A DNA stretch of 64,000 bases from Acinetobacter bohemicus ANC 3994 (lineage in GTDB: Bacteria; Pseudomonadota; Gammaproteobacteria; Pseudomonadales; Moraxellaceae), in the NCBI RefSeq assembly GCF_000367925.1, contig NZ_KB849168.1:125886-189885 (forward strand), read 5' to 3'. The notes under the pieces are model-generated. The model was not told the origin of the DNA, ran no database searches, and worked only from the letters and a program-made list of their open reading frames with translations. This document shows, in pieces, positions 9,130 to 16,579 of the stretch. The translations under genes and the position numbers were made by a program. Position 1 is the stretch's first letter. Every line of letters starts with the position of its first letter.

Positions 9130-9597
9130 ATGAAAATGTTAAAAAAATTATTAGCGATCAGCATCATTGCTGCAACTCTGGCTGTTACAGGTTGTGAAAC
9201 GGTGCCCAATGCCTCTGCGACCATTGAAACTGCAAACTTAATTCAATTGCAAAACAAAACTTGGATTGCAACACATCTTGGCAATACCGAAATTAAAACC
9301 ACACCGACCGCACACAACATTCCAAGCTTACAATTTGATGCAGCAACAAAGCGCGTAACTGGCGCAGATGGCTGTAATCGTATTATGGGCAGCTATGAAG
9401 CTGGACGAGATACCTTGGTCTTGAGTCAAATGGCCGGAACAAAAATGGCATGTTTAGACAACAACAATGTCTCGCAAAAATTTAACCAAGCATTAGATCA
9501 AGTGGCGAACTATCAAGTATTTGGTAAAACACTCAAACTGCTTGATCGTCATGGCAATGTCCTGATTCAGTTTAAAAGTTCAGTTCAACCGCGCTAA
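9130..9597 (+). CDS. META-domain (HslJ-like) lipoprotein
   Basis: The 155-residue product has a lipoprotein signal peptide with the lipobox VTGC (Cys22) and a single META domain. Family marks are NKTWIATHLGN, LQFDAATKRVTGADGCNRIMGSYE and LSQMAGTKMACLD. HslJ of E. coli, the best known relative, is a heat-inducible outer-membrane protein linked to novobiocin resistance; the molecular function is unknown. The gene stands alone with its own AT-rich upstream region, and a weak stem (AGTCTG/CAGGCT) followed by T residues lies just downstream. Confidence 0.85.
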   Translation: MKMLKKLLAISIIAATLAVTGCETVPNASATIETANLIQLQNKTWIATHLGNTEIKTTPTAHNIPSLQFDAATKRVTGADGCNRIMGSYEAGRDTLVLSQMAGTKMACLDNNNVSQKFNQALDQVANYQVFGKTLKLLDRHGNVLIQFKSSVQPR

Positions 9598-9716
9598 ATC
9601 GCGGCGATAAAGAGTCTGTTCAGTCAGGCTTTTTACTTTTAATCATCAATAAAGACATTGTAGCTTCATAAAAAGTCCCTATATTAAAAAACAATAAACA
9701 AATACAGGATAAAACC

Positions 9717-10241
9717 ATGCAACAAGCGTTATTTGGTGGTGGATGTTTTTGGTGTGTCGAAGCCATATTTTTACAGCTTAAAGGTGTGCAAAAAGTCGTC
9801 AGTGGTTATGCAGGTGGTCATACCGACCATCCCAATTATGACGATATTTGTCGCGGCGACACCAACCATGCAGAAGTCATTTTGATTGATTATGATGAAA
9901 CACAAATTAGCTTTGAACAACTTTTAGATGTGTTCTTTACCACTCATGATCCAACCACGTTAAATCGTCAGGGCAATGACATCGGTACACAATATCGTTC
10001 TGTGATTTATTACCTCAATGATGAACAGCAACAGCAAGCACAACAAAGCATTGATCGACTCAAAGCGGAGGGTTTAAATATAGTGACTGAACTAAGCCCT
10101 GCACCAAAATTTTACCCTGCTGAAGAATATCACCAAAACTTTTTTGCCCGCAATCCAGCACAAGGCTACTGTAACTTTGCGATTCCACCAAAATTAATGA
10201 AATTACGCAGTAAGTTTCAAAACCTACTGAAGTCTGAATAA
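9717..10241 (+). CDS. msrA: Peptide methionine sulfoxide reductase MsrA
   Basis: It reduces the S-epimer of methionine sulfoxide in proteins, using thioredoxin. The catalytic motif GGGCFWCVEAIF sits at the very N-terminus (Cys10), followed by GVQKVVSGYAGGHTDHPNYDDICRGDTNHAEV, FFTTHDPTTLNRQGNDIGTQYRS and the C-terminal EYHQNFFARNP of the short MsrA form. Its 174 residues fit the stand-alone class with no MsrB fusion. It ends at a strong hairpin terminator. Gene order on either side suggests a single-gene unit. Confidence 0.96.
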   Translation: MQQALFGGGCFWCVEAIFLQLKGVQKVVSGYAGGHTDHPNYDDICRGDTNHAEVILIDYDETQISFEQLLDVFFTTHDPTTLNRQGNDIGTQYRSVIYYLNDEQQQQAQQSIDRLKAEGLNIVTELSPAPKFYPAEEYHQNFFARNPAQGYCNFAIPPKLMKLRSKFQNLLKSE

Positions 10242-10290
10242 AGTCTATTTTGGGGCAAATTTGAGCGATAAAAAAAGCGACCTTGAGGTT

Positions 10291-10326
10291 AATGCCAGTC
10301 AATTAAGAAATTGACTGGCATTTTAT
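10291..10326 (+). terminator. Intrinsic terminator of msrA
   Basis: Arms at 10291-10304 and 10309-10322 are perfect 14-base reverse complements (AATGCCAGTCAATT) around the loop AAGA, followed by TTTATTTTTT. It lies 50 bases after the msrA stop. Confidence 0.9.
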
Positions 10327-10461
10327 TTTTTAAATTCATGATGTTATTCGATACGTGGAAACGTCATCCGCAACTGTTCGAGGCAAGACTACATTTGGGA
10401 AAATACAGTTTCTGCGATTTATTAATCAATAAAAGGGATTTGACGAGTTTTGCGGATGACA

Positions 10462-10585
10462 ATGCCTTTGATTACTTTGGGCTTATCCAAAGTAATAGAT
10501 GAGCTCCAAGTATTTGATTTAAAAATATAAGACTCCGTTGTGAAGAACTAAAAAGCTAAGGAGGTGATGACGAAACTCCTTAGCT
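10462..10585. repeat. Dispersed repeat, left copy, inverted relative to 63877-64000
   Basis: Bases 10462-10585 match the reverse complement of 63877-64000 without gaps, with 7 differences in 124. The first 84 bases are identical. It includes an internal hairpin ATTACTTTGG/CCAAAGTAAT and ends in a second hairpin that acts as a terminator. The right copy runs off the window, so the true length is unknown. In both places the element follows the 3' end of a gene (exbD here) with its terminator nearest to that gene. A short frame, ending LSKVIDELQVFDLKI before TAA at 10528-10530, runs through the conserved part; I do not recognise it. Confidence 0.85.
10549..10585 (-). terminator. Intrinsic terminator of the tonB-exbB-exbD operon
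   Basis: Arms AGCTAAGGAG (10554-10563) and CTCCTTAGCT (10576-10585) form a 10-bp stem. On the minus strand it is followed by five T residues, so it can end transcription coming from exbD 40 bases away. It is part of the dispersed repeat. The corresponding hairpin in the other copy has a compensating change (C-G here, T-A there). Confidence 0.75.
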
Positions 10586-10626
10586 GACTGACATTAGGCT
10601 TTGAGGTCACTTTTTAAATAATCAGA

Positions 10627-11031
10627 TTAGTTATCACTGAGGAAAGCAATATCACTGAGCCCGGCTTCGCTCGCACGTGACATGACTTGTGCAACAGTAT
10701 CATAACGTGCTTCTTTATCTGCACGTAATTGAACCGTTGGCTTCTGTTCAGCTTGACCCGCTTCATTCAAACGCGTTTGTAACTCATCTAAACTAATTAC
10801 TTCGGCATTCCAAGCCACTTCACCGTTGGCATTAATACTCACGGTGATTGCTTTAGGCGGCGGCTGAGTAATTTCCGCTGTGGTTTTTGGTAAGGTTAAT
10901 GGAATTGATGGGTTAGCAACGGTTGCTGTCACCAAGAAGATGATCATCAATACCAACATAATATCGATGAGTGGAATGAGATTCATCTCATTCATGCCTG
11001 CATCGTTGTCTTCACCCAATTGAAAGCCCAT
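10627..11031 (-). CDS. exbD: TonB-system biopolymer transport protein ExbD
   Basis: ExbD partners ExbB in the inner-membrane proton channel that energises TonB. The 134-residue chain has one N-terminal membrane helix containing the key acid in LIPLIDIMLVLMIIFLVTA (the Asp of the proton path) and a periplasmic domain with the usual ALPKTT-like start and ending PTVQLRADKEARYDTVAQVMS. Its start overlaps the exbB stop by one base, showing translational coupling. It is the last gene of the operon tonB-exbB-exbD. Confidence 0.95.
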   Translation of the reverse strand: MGFQLGEDNDAGMNEMNLIPLIDIMLVLMIIFLVTATVANPSIPLTLPKTTAEITQPPPKAITVSINANGEVAWNAEVISLDELQTRLNEAGQAEQKPTVQLRADKEARYDTVAQVMSRASEAGLSDIAFLSDN

Positions 11032-11654
11032 TAAGCTTGACCTCCAACTAAACCTTGTTGTGTTGCTTTCGCTTCTACTTTTTGTGCAGCAGAATCTTGT
11101 TGCAACATAGTGTCAATTAATAAACCGTGTGCTTGGTCTTGTAACTCATGTGCAAAGCTACGGTTCGCACGTGCACAAATGTTATAAGCCAGTACCGCAG
11201 GAATAGCGACTGCTAGACCTAAACCGGTCATAATCAACGCTTCACCGACAGGTGTTGCAACTTGTGCTAAACCGGCTTGACCACTTTTACCTACCGCAAC
11301 CAAGGCATGGAAAATACCCCAGACAGTACCAAATAAGCCGACAAAAGGTGCCAATGAAGCAATCGTACCTAGAACGGCAACGCCTTTTTCAGCCTGTGCT
11401 TTTTCAGCAGAAATTTGACGCAATAAAGCTTGTTCTGCAACAGCTTTACGTTGCTCAAAATTAAGAGGAGCAAATTTTGCTTTTAACTTGCTTAACGCTT
11501 GAGAAAGTTGAGCATAAGCTTGTTGCTTCAGTTGGCGAGTCCCCATCAAACGTAAAACGAAGATCGTCCATGTCGTAATCGACATTGCCAATAACACGAA
11601 ATACAGGGTTTTACTCACTGCATCGGCATGTTGCCAATAAACTGAAAAATTCAT
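11031..11654 (-). CDS. exbB: TonB-system proton channel protein ExbB
   Basis: This MotA/TolQ/ExbB-family inner-membrane protein forms the pentameric channel that drives TonB. Of 207 residues, the first helix lies at about 15-35 (LYFVLLAMSITTWTIFVLRLMG). Two further helices follow in the conserved region GTIASLAPFVGLFGTVWGIFHAL and TPVGEALIMTGLGLAVAIPAVLAYN. It lies 20 bases after tonB and overlaps exbD by one base. Confidence 0.95.
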   Translation of the reverse strand: MNFSVYWQHADAVSKTLYFVLLAMSITTWTIFVLRLMGTRQLKQQAYAQLSQALSKLKAKFAPLNFEQRKAVAEQALLRQISAEKAQAEKGVAVLGTIASLAPFVGLFGTVWGIFHALVAVGKSGQAGLAQVATPVGEALIMTGLGLAVAIPAVLAYNICARANRSFAHELQDQAHGLLIDTMLQQDSAAQKVEAKATQQGLVGGQA

Positions 11655-11674
11655 ACTCGAACTCCTAATAAATG

Positions 11675-12451
11675 TTAGCCGCGTGGATTGAATGCCAATT
11701 CAAATGGTAGGTTAGTCTTAATTGGAGAAGCCACGCCATTTTCTTTGTACGGTTTGAATTTGGAACTACGCACTGCGCGTAAAATCTTTTCATCTAAAGC
11801 TGGAAGACCCGTTGAGCGTACGATACGTACCAAAGTAATCGCTCCTTTTTCATTCGCTTCTAGATACACCATGGCTGTACGCGTTTGACCGTCTAAGTCT
11901 TTATCGAAATATAACGGTTTAGGCGTACGACTCCACTGTGCACCAGAGTCACCAATCGATACACTTTTCGGGGAAGGCGGTGTTGATGGCGCTGGGGGTG
12001 CAACAGGTGCAGGCGCTGGTGCAGATTTAATCACTTTTGTTTCAGAAACAGTGGTCGTTACAACTGGAGATGGGGTTGGTTTCGCCTCAACGGGTTTCAC
12101 AACTGGTTTTGCTGTTTCTGCTTTTTTAACTTGTTGAACTTTCTCGACCTTTTTCGGCGGTGGAGGAAGTTGTTTTTCTACAATTTTAACTTGTTTTACT
12201 TCTTTAGGCTTCGGCTTCTCTTTTTTCGGTTCAGCTTTAGGCTTTGGAGGTAATTCTTTTGGTGGCTCTTGAATTTTAACAAAACGAACTTTTAAGGGTT
12301 CTTTCTCAATCGATTTGAGTTCCGGGGTCTTCATTTGCCCCACCGCCCATAAAACGCCCATATGACCGACCACCACAGCAATAAGTGCGGTGATAATTTT
12401 CTTTTTAATCGGATTGGGAGTTTGCATATGTAGAGCAGAAGATTGACTCAT
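11675..12451 (-). CDS. tonB: Energy transducer TonB
   Basis: TonB carries energy from ExbBD to outer-membrane receptors for siderophores and other scarce nutrients. The 258-residue protein has one membrane anchor (about residues 18-38) and a long periplasmic spacer rich in Pro, Lys and Glu (about 55-155; for example PPKELPPKPKAEPKKEKPKP). The compact C-terminal domain contains VYLEANEKGAITLVRIVRSTG and AVRSSKFKPYKENG. It heads the tonB-exbB-exbD operon, and a Fur-like palindrome lies about 100 bases upstream, consistent with iron control. Confidence 0.95.
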   Translation of the reverse strand: MSQSSALHMQTPNPIKKKIITALIAVVVGHMGVLWAVGQMKTPELKSIEKEPLKVRFVKIQEPPKELPPKPKAEPKKEKPKPKEVKQVKIVEKQLPPPPKKVEKVQQVKKAETAKPVVKPVEAKPTPSPVVTTTVSETKVIKSAPAPAPVAPPAPSTPPSPKSVSIGDSGAQWSRTPKPLYFDKDLDGQTRTAMVYLEANEKGAITLVRIVRSTGLPALDEKILRAVRSSKFKPYKENGVASPIKTNLPFELAFNPRG

Positions 12452-12543
12452 TAAAATCAGTTACCTAATTCAAGCGATTGTCGATCAATAAAGACTTAAA
12501 CAATCAAACTCATCGGTTAGTACAATTAAAGTAGCCCAATAAT

Positions 12544-12564
12544 AAATGAGAAGTGTTTTCATTT
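12544..12564. promoter_or_regulatory. Fur-box-like operator upstream of tonB
   Basis: The site reads AAATGAGAAGTGTTTTCATTT, a near-perfect inverted repeat (AAATGA/TCATTT) with the Fur-type core TGA-AA-TT-TCA. It lies 93-113 bases before the tonB start. Iron repression of tonB-exbBD by Fur is well established in other gammaproteobacteria; here it is inferred from the sequence. Confidence 0.6.
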
Positions 12565-12612
12565 GCAACTATTAATTGGAAAGTTTTAATGAGTTTTTTG
12601 AATCAAAAACAA

Positions 12613-12639
12613 AAAAGGCATGCCTAAAGCATACCTTTT
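12613..12639 (-). terminator. Intrinsic terminator of purU
   Basis: AAAAGGCATGC and GCATACCTTTT pair around CTAAA with one internal mismatch. On the minus strand the stem is followed by T residues, about 20 bases after the purU stop. Confidence 0.7.
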
Positions 12640-12660
12640 GAATTGATCATTTTAAAAAAA

Positions 12661-13527
12661 TTATTGGAAAACAACCGTCTTATTACCATCCACAATAATA
12701 CGATCTTCAAGATGCCATTTCACCGCACGCGCCAAAACATTGCGCTCGACATCCTGTCCAAGTTCACGTAATTGATCAACGGTAAAATCGTGATTGACCC
12801 GTTCTACATCTTGCTCAATGATTGGACCTTGATCCAGATCAGCCGTCACATAATGTGCTGTTGCCCCAATCAGTTTCACCCCTTTTTCATAGGCTTGCTT
12901 ATACGGGTTGGCACCGACAAAGGCGGGTAAAAATGAATGATGGATATTAATAATCTTCATTTCCCATTTAGAAACAAAGCTTTCACTTAAGATTTGCATA
13001 TAACGCGCAAGCACAAGTAAGTCGTTGCCCTGCATGATCTCATCAATTTTTGCGTAAGCTTCTTCTTTATTGTCCTTATTTACAGGGACAACGACAAAAG
13101 GAATACCAAAATTTTCAACTGATTCACGTAAATCTTCGTGATTTGAAACCACAGTGGTAATTTCACACGGTAAACCGCCACGCGCATGACGCCACAACAG
13201 CTCAAGCAAAGCATGATCGACTTTAGAAACTAAAACGCCAACTTTTTTAACATCACTCACCAACGCCAAACGCCAATGCATGTTATAACGCTCGGCAACA
13301 TTGCTGGCAAAAGTGTGGGTTAAACTTTCTTTACGGCTTTGCAAGTTATCCAGTTCAAACTCAACACGCATAAAATAACGCCCGCCCTGAGCTTCAGTCG
13401 CGTATTGATCAAGTGCGGTAATATTTGCGCCTTGATGATACAAAAAACTCGATACAGCTTGCACGATCCCTGGTTTGTCCTCGCAAGTAATCAGTAAACG
13501 TGCTGTGTTAGCAGTGGTCATATTCAT
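12661..13527 (-). CDS. purU: Formyltetrahydrofolate deformylase
   Basis: It hydrolyses 10-formyltetrahydrofolate to tetrahydrofolate and formate, balancing one-carbon pools and feeding formate to purine synthesis. The 288 residues comprise an N-terminal ACT domain (about 8-90, LLITCEDKPGIVQAVSSFL) and a formyltransferase-fold domain. The catalytic Asn-His-Asp set is visible as INIHHSFLPAF (Asn194, His196) and TADLDQGPIIEQ (Asp232). The length is close to E. coli PurU (280). Two ATGs six bases apart could both serve as start. It stands alone, flanked by tonB and a TetR regulator transcribed in the same direction. Confidence 0.94.
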   Translation of the reverse strand: MNMTTANTARLLITCEDKPGIVQAVSSFLYHQGANITALDQYATEAQGGRYFMRVEFELDNLQSRKESLTHTFASNVAERYNMHWRLALVSDVKKVGVLVSKVDHALLELLWRHARGGLPCEITTVVSNHEDLRESVENFGIPFVVVPVNKDNKEEAYAKIDEIMQGNDLLVLARYMQILSESFVSKWEMKIINIHHSFLPAFVGANPYKQAYEKGVKLIGATAHYVTADLDQGPIIEQDVERVNHDFTVDQLRELGQDVERNVLARAVKWHLEDRIIVDGNKTVVFQ

Positions 13528-13605
13528 GTTGGTTTATATCACTAATCAGTTAAATTGAAAAACAAGCCGAGCATTCTAACGCTTTTTTAAGGCTTTCTAA
13601 ATAGG

Positions 13606-14307
13606 CTATGGAGCATCGTGATTTTTGCTTGAGGATAAACTCTCAAAAAGTTCTGAAGGCCCTAGCGTTTCCAGCAAATGTTCATAAGTTTGACGACTTT
13701 CACCACGCAAATACGCCCCTTCTAGGAACACCATTTGACGTAAGGCCTGCCAAACCCACTTTTCTTCTAAAGTATTTGAATCGGTAATATGACCCGACAT
13801 ATATAAGAAGTTGGTCCAGTTGGTCAAAACAATCCACAAGTTAATAATGAGGGCCTCAATTTCCGAGTCCGTCATTTGCATTAATCCGGCATTGACAAAG
13901 GCTTTATAAATTTTCTGCCCCTGCTGCATCACCTGACCGGCAAACCGTGGATACATCTTGCGAAAATCTTCATTATTTTCAACCAAATGATAAACATCAC
14001 GATGCAGAAAACGATAAGCCCAAAGCTGACTGCTCAGCACTTGAAAATAACGAATCTTATCATTGGCATCAAGCAAGCGATCATCTGGTAATGCAAGCAT
14101 TTCCAAAGTTTCTTTTTGATACTGCTCCATCAACTCTTTGATAATTTCATTTTTATTACGAAAGTGGTAATACAAATTACCCGGACTCATATTCAGTTCA
14201 GCTGCAATATGATTTGTTGTCACAGAACGCTCACCGCGCTCATTAAATAACTGTAAGCTGAGCTGTAAAATACGTTCTTTGGTTTTCACCGTTTTGGAGT
14301 GAGACAT
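13606..14307 (-). CDS. TetR-family transcriptional regulator
   Basis: The 233-residue product has an N-terminal TetR helix-turn-helix (KERILQLSLQLFNERGERSVTTNHIAAELNMSPGNLYYHFRNKNEII) and a longer, helical C-terminal domain of the TetR_C type seen in regulators of fatty-acid and aldehyde genes. It is divergent from the aldehyde dehydrogenase gene. A perfect 14-bp palindrome lies in the 116 bases between them, so it probably represses that gene and itself. An ATG 18 bases upstream (14325) is an alternative start; neither has an ideal ribosome site. Confidence 0.85.
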   Translation of the reverse strand: MSHSKTVKTKERILQLSLQLFNERGERSVTTNHIAAELNMSPGNLYYHFRNKNEIIKELMEQYQKETLEMLALPDDRLLDANDKIRYFQVLSSQLWAYRFLHRDVYHLVENNEDFRKMYPRFAGQVMQQGQKIYKAFVNAGLMQMTDSEIEALIINLWIVLTNWTNFLYMSGHITDSNTLEEKWVWQALRQMVFLEGAYLRGESRQTYEHLLETLGPSELFESLSSSKNHDAP

Positions 14308-14332
14308 CCTAAAGTAACCATTCATTCAATAG

Positions 14333-14346
14333 GTTAGCTAGCTAAC
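14333..14346. promoter_or_regulatory. Palindromic operator candidate between tetR and the aldehyde dehydrogenase gene
   Basis: GTTAGCTAGCTAAC is a perfect 14-bp inverted repeat in the divergent promoter region, 26 bases from the regulator start. TetR-family proteins typically bind such palindromes next to their own genes. Binding is inferred. Confidence 0.6.
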
Positions 14347-14423
14347 ACATAAAGTAACTTGACTATTTAGAGCTTTTACTCTAAAAAATAAATTAATCGC
14401 TTTTTATTTAATGGTAATCGGTC

Positions 14424-15872
14424 ATGAACAGTCAAACAAAAACAACTTCAATGACACCACATTCTTCTGATATTCAGCACTTACATGATGTGCTAGAACA
14501 ACAAAAATATGCCTATCAACGCCATCCTTTAGCAACAGCAAAAGAACGCATTGATCGTTTAGCACGTCTAAAGCGTATCTTAGTTAAGTATCAAGATCAA
14601 TTTGCTGAAGCAATTAATCAAGACTATGGTAACCGTTCCATTGGTGAAACCAAAATCGGGGAACTGCTCACCTGTCTTGAACATATTAAGTATTATAGCA
14701 AGCATTTGACCCATTGGATGAAACCTTCGAAACGCCATGTTGGAATTATTCATCAACCGGCAAAAGCTTGGGTGCAATATCAACCTTTAGGTGTTGTAGG
14801 CATTATTACCCCTTGGAACTATCCTTTATTGTTGTCTATTGGCCCGCTTATTTGTGCCATTGCGGCTGGTAACCATGCCATGATCAAAATCTCAAGTGCA
14901 TCGAGCGAGTTTGGTCAGGTGCTTGAAAAAGCGCTCAATGAAGCATTTCCGATTGAATTGGTCGCAGTCATCAATGGTGGTGGGAAAATTTCCGATGCTT
15001 TTAGCCATTTAGCCTTCGATAAAATTATTTTCACTGGTTCCACCGAAATTGGCAAAACGGTCATGGCCGCAGCAGCACAAAATCTAGTGCCTGTTATTTT
15101 AGAGCTTGGTGGAAAATCACCGGTATTGGTTCATCCCTCTATCGATTTACAAGATGTCGCACAACGTCTGGCTGCGGGTAAATTATGGAATTCAGGGCAA
15201 ACCTGTGTTGCACCCGACTATATGTTCCTCCCAAAAGGCAAAACGGCTGAATTTATTGAACACTATAGTGCCTGTGTCGCAGAGATGTATCCCAATATTG
15301 AATATAATCAAGACTACACCTCTATTATCAATGACAAACAATACAATCGCCTACAAGGTTATTTAGAAGATGCCCGCAATCAGGGTGCTAAAATTATTGA
15401 AATTAATCCTGCACATGAAAACTTAAGCTTAGTTCGGAAAATTGCGCCAACGTTACTGACAGGCGTAACCACAGACATGCAGATTATGAAAGAAGAAATT
15501 TTTGGCCCGATTCTACCTATTCTAGAATATGATCAAATTGACGATGTTATTGAGTTTATTAATAGCCGTCCTCGTCCACTTGCATTATACTACTTCGACT
15601 TTGATCAAGCGCGTGCTGATTATGTCGCACAGCGTACCCATTCAGGGCATTTCGGACAAAACACGGTTTTGACCCATGTTGCACAAGATGACTTACCTTT
15701 TGGTGGGGTCGGTGCTTCAGGTATGGGGAAATATCATGGTCCAGAAGGTTTCTTCAGTTTGTCACATGAACGGTCAGTGATGTCTAATCCTAAGCTGTAT
15801 AGCTTAAAATTTATTCTTCCACCGTTTAACAAGCCGATTCATCGACTAATTTCAAAGACCCTTCTTCGATAA
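14424..15872 (+). CDS. Coniferyl-aldehyde-type aldehyde dehydrogenase
   Basis: This NAD(P)-dependent aldehyde dehydrogenase of 482 residues belongs to the subgroup annotated as coniferyl aldehyde dehydrogenase, which also includes fatty-aldehyde enzymes. Visible are GVVGIITPWNYPLLLSIGPL (cofactor region), IIFTGSTEIGKTVM, the general base in LELGGKSPVLV and the nucleophile in NSGQTCVAPDY, then EEIFGPILPILEY and a hydrophobic C-terminal tail (SLKFILPPFNKPIHRLISKTLLR) as in membrane-associated members. Control by the divergent TetR protein is likely. The substrate cannot be told from sequence; given the regulator type and tail, long-chain aldehydes are as plausible as lignin-derived ones. Confidence 0.88.
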   Translation: MNSQTKTTSMTPHSSDIQHLHDVLEQQKYAYQRHPLATAKERIDRLARLKRILVKYQDQFAEAINQDYGNRSIGETKIGELLTCLEHIKYYSKHLTHWMKPSKRHVGIIHQPAKAWVQYQPLGVVGIITPWNYPLLLSIGPLICAIAAGNHAMIKISSASSEFGQVLEKALNEAFPIELVAVINGGGKISDAFSHLAFDKIIFTGSTEIGKTVMAAAAQNLVPVILELGGKSPVLVHPSIDLQDVAQRLAAGKLWNSGQTCVAPDYMFLPKGKTAEFIEHYSACVAEMYPNIEYNQDYTSIINDKQYNRLQGYLEDARNQGAKIIEINPAHENLSLVRKIAPTLLTGVTTDMQIMKEEIFGPILPILEYDQIDDVIEFINSRPRPLALYYFDFDQARADYVAQRTHSGHFGQNTVLTHVAQDDLPFGGVGASGMGKYHGPEGFFSLSHERSVMSNPKLYSLKFILPPFNKPIHRLISKTLLR

Positions 15873-15927
15873 CTGATCAAGGCATGATCTATCACACATA
15901 ATCATGCTGCGTTTTTATTAAATTCGC

Positions 15928-15956
15928 TTGTCTTTTAAGCGTATTTTTGGTATAAA
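15928..15956 (+). promoter_or_regulatory. Sigma-70 promoter of rpmB-rpmG
   Basis: TTGTCT (15928-15933) and TATAAA (15951-15956) are separated by exactly 17 bases, about 80 bases before the rpmB start. Confidence 0.7.
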
Positions 15957-16033
15957 ACGCCCCTTGAATGATTTCATCCGTTTACTTTTAATGACTAGCG
16001 CACAATCGGTGCTGTCTAGCAATGGAGTTCACC

Positions 16034-16270
16034 ATGTCTAAGGTTTGCCAAGTTACCGGCAAGCGTCCAATCGTTGGTAACAACGTATCGCACGCAAACA
16101 ACAAAACCAAACGCCGGTTCGAGCCGAACCTGCATCACCACCGTTTCTGGTTAGAAAGCGAAAAACGTTTTGTACGTCTTCGTTTAACCACTAAAGGTAT
16201 GCGTATTATCGACAAATTGGGTATCGAAAAGGTTGTTGCTGACCTTCGTGCTCAAGGTCAAAAGATCTAA
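16034..16270 (+). CDS. rpmB: 50S ribosomal protein L28
   Basis: The 78-residue ribosomal protein starts MSKVCQVTGKRPIVGNNVSHA and contains the family segment NKTKRRFEPNLHHHRFWLESE. The ATG at 16034 is preferred to one 12 bases upstream because all L28 proteins begin at this MSKVCQVTGK and it follows GGAG. It is cotranscribed with rpmG, 12 bases downstream, the usual bacterial arrangement. Confidence 0.98.
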   Translation: MSKVCQVTGKRPIVGNNVSHANNKTKRRFEPNLHHHRFWLESEKRFVRLRLTTKGMRIIDKLGIEKVVADLRAQGQKI

Positions 16271-16282
16271 GGAGTCTGAACC

Positions 16283-16438
16283 ATGCGTGATAAAATTCGT
16301 CTAGTTTCTTCAGCTGGTACAGGTTATTTCTATACCACTACTAAGAACAAACGTACTATGCCGGAAAAAATGGAAATCAAAAAATTTGATCCAAAAATCC
16401 GTCAACACGTAATTTTCAAAGAAGCTAAAATTAAATAA
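16283..16438 (+). CDS. rpmG: 50S ribosomal protein L33
   Basis: The 51-residue ribosomal protein MRDKIRLVSSAGTGYFYT... ends in FKEAKIK. A perfect ribosome site (AAGGAG) spans the rpmB stop. It lacks the four zinc-binding cysteines of the C+ form, as is normal for gammaproteobacterial L33. It is followed by a strong terminator. Confidence 0.98.
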   Translation: MRDKIRLVSSAGTGYFYTTTKNKRTMPEKMEIKKFDPKIRQHVIFKEAKIK

Positions 16439-16451
16439 TTTTTGCTTTTTT

Positions 16452-16482
16452 AAAAAAACGACCTTTTGGGTCGTTTTTTTTT
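16452..16482 (+). terminator. Intrinsic terminator of rpmB-rpmG
   Basis: AAAAAAACGACC and GGTCGTTTTTTT form a stem around TTTTG and are followed by further T residues, 13 bases after the rpmG stop. Confidence 0.93.
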
Positions 16483-16579
16483 GCATTTTTTTTGCCCCAC
16501 TTGATAAACTTTAAAATAATCTTTTGGCATTTTTTGTGCTTATCCTTTTTACCCTTAACGTAGGCTTAAGGAGTTTTTA

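Noticed and set aside
10311..10502. 63-residue plus-strand frame in the msrA-exbD gap
   Set aside because: It starts inside the msrA terminator, has no ribosome site and its 3' part is the dispersed repeat, so it is not annotated as a gene.
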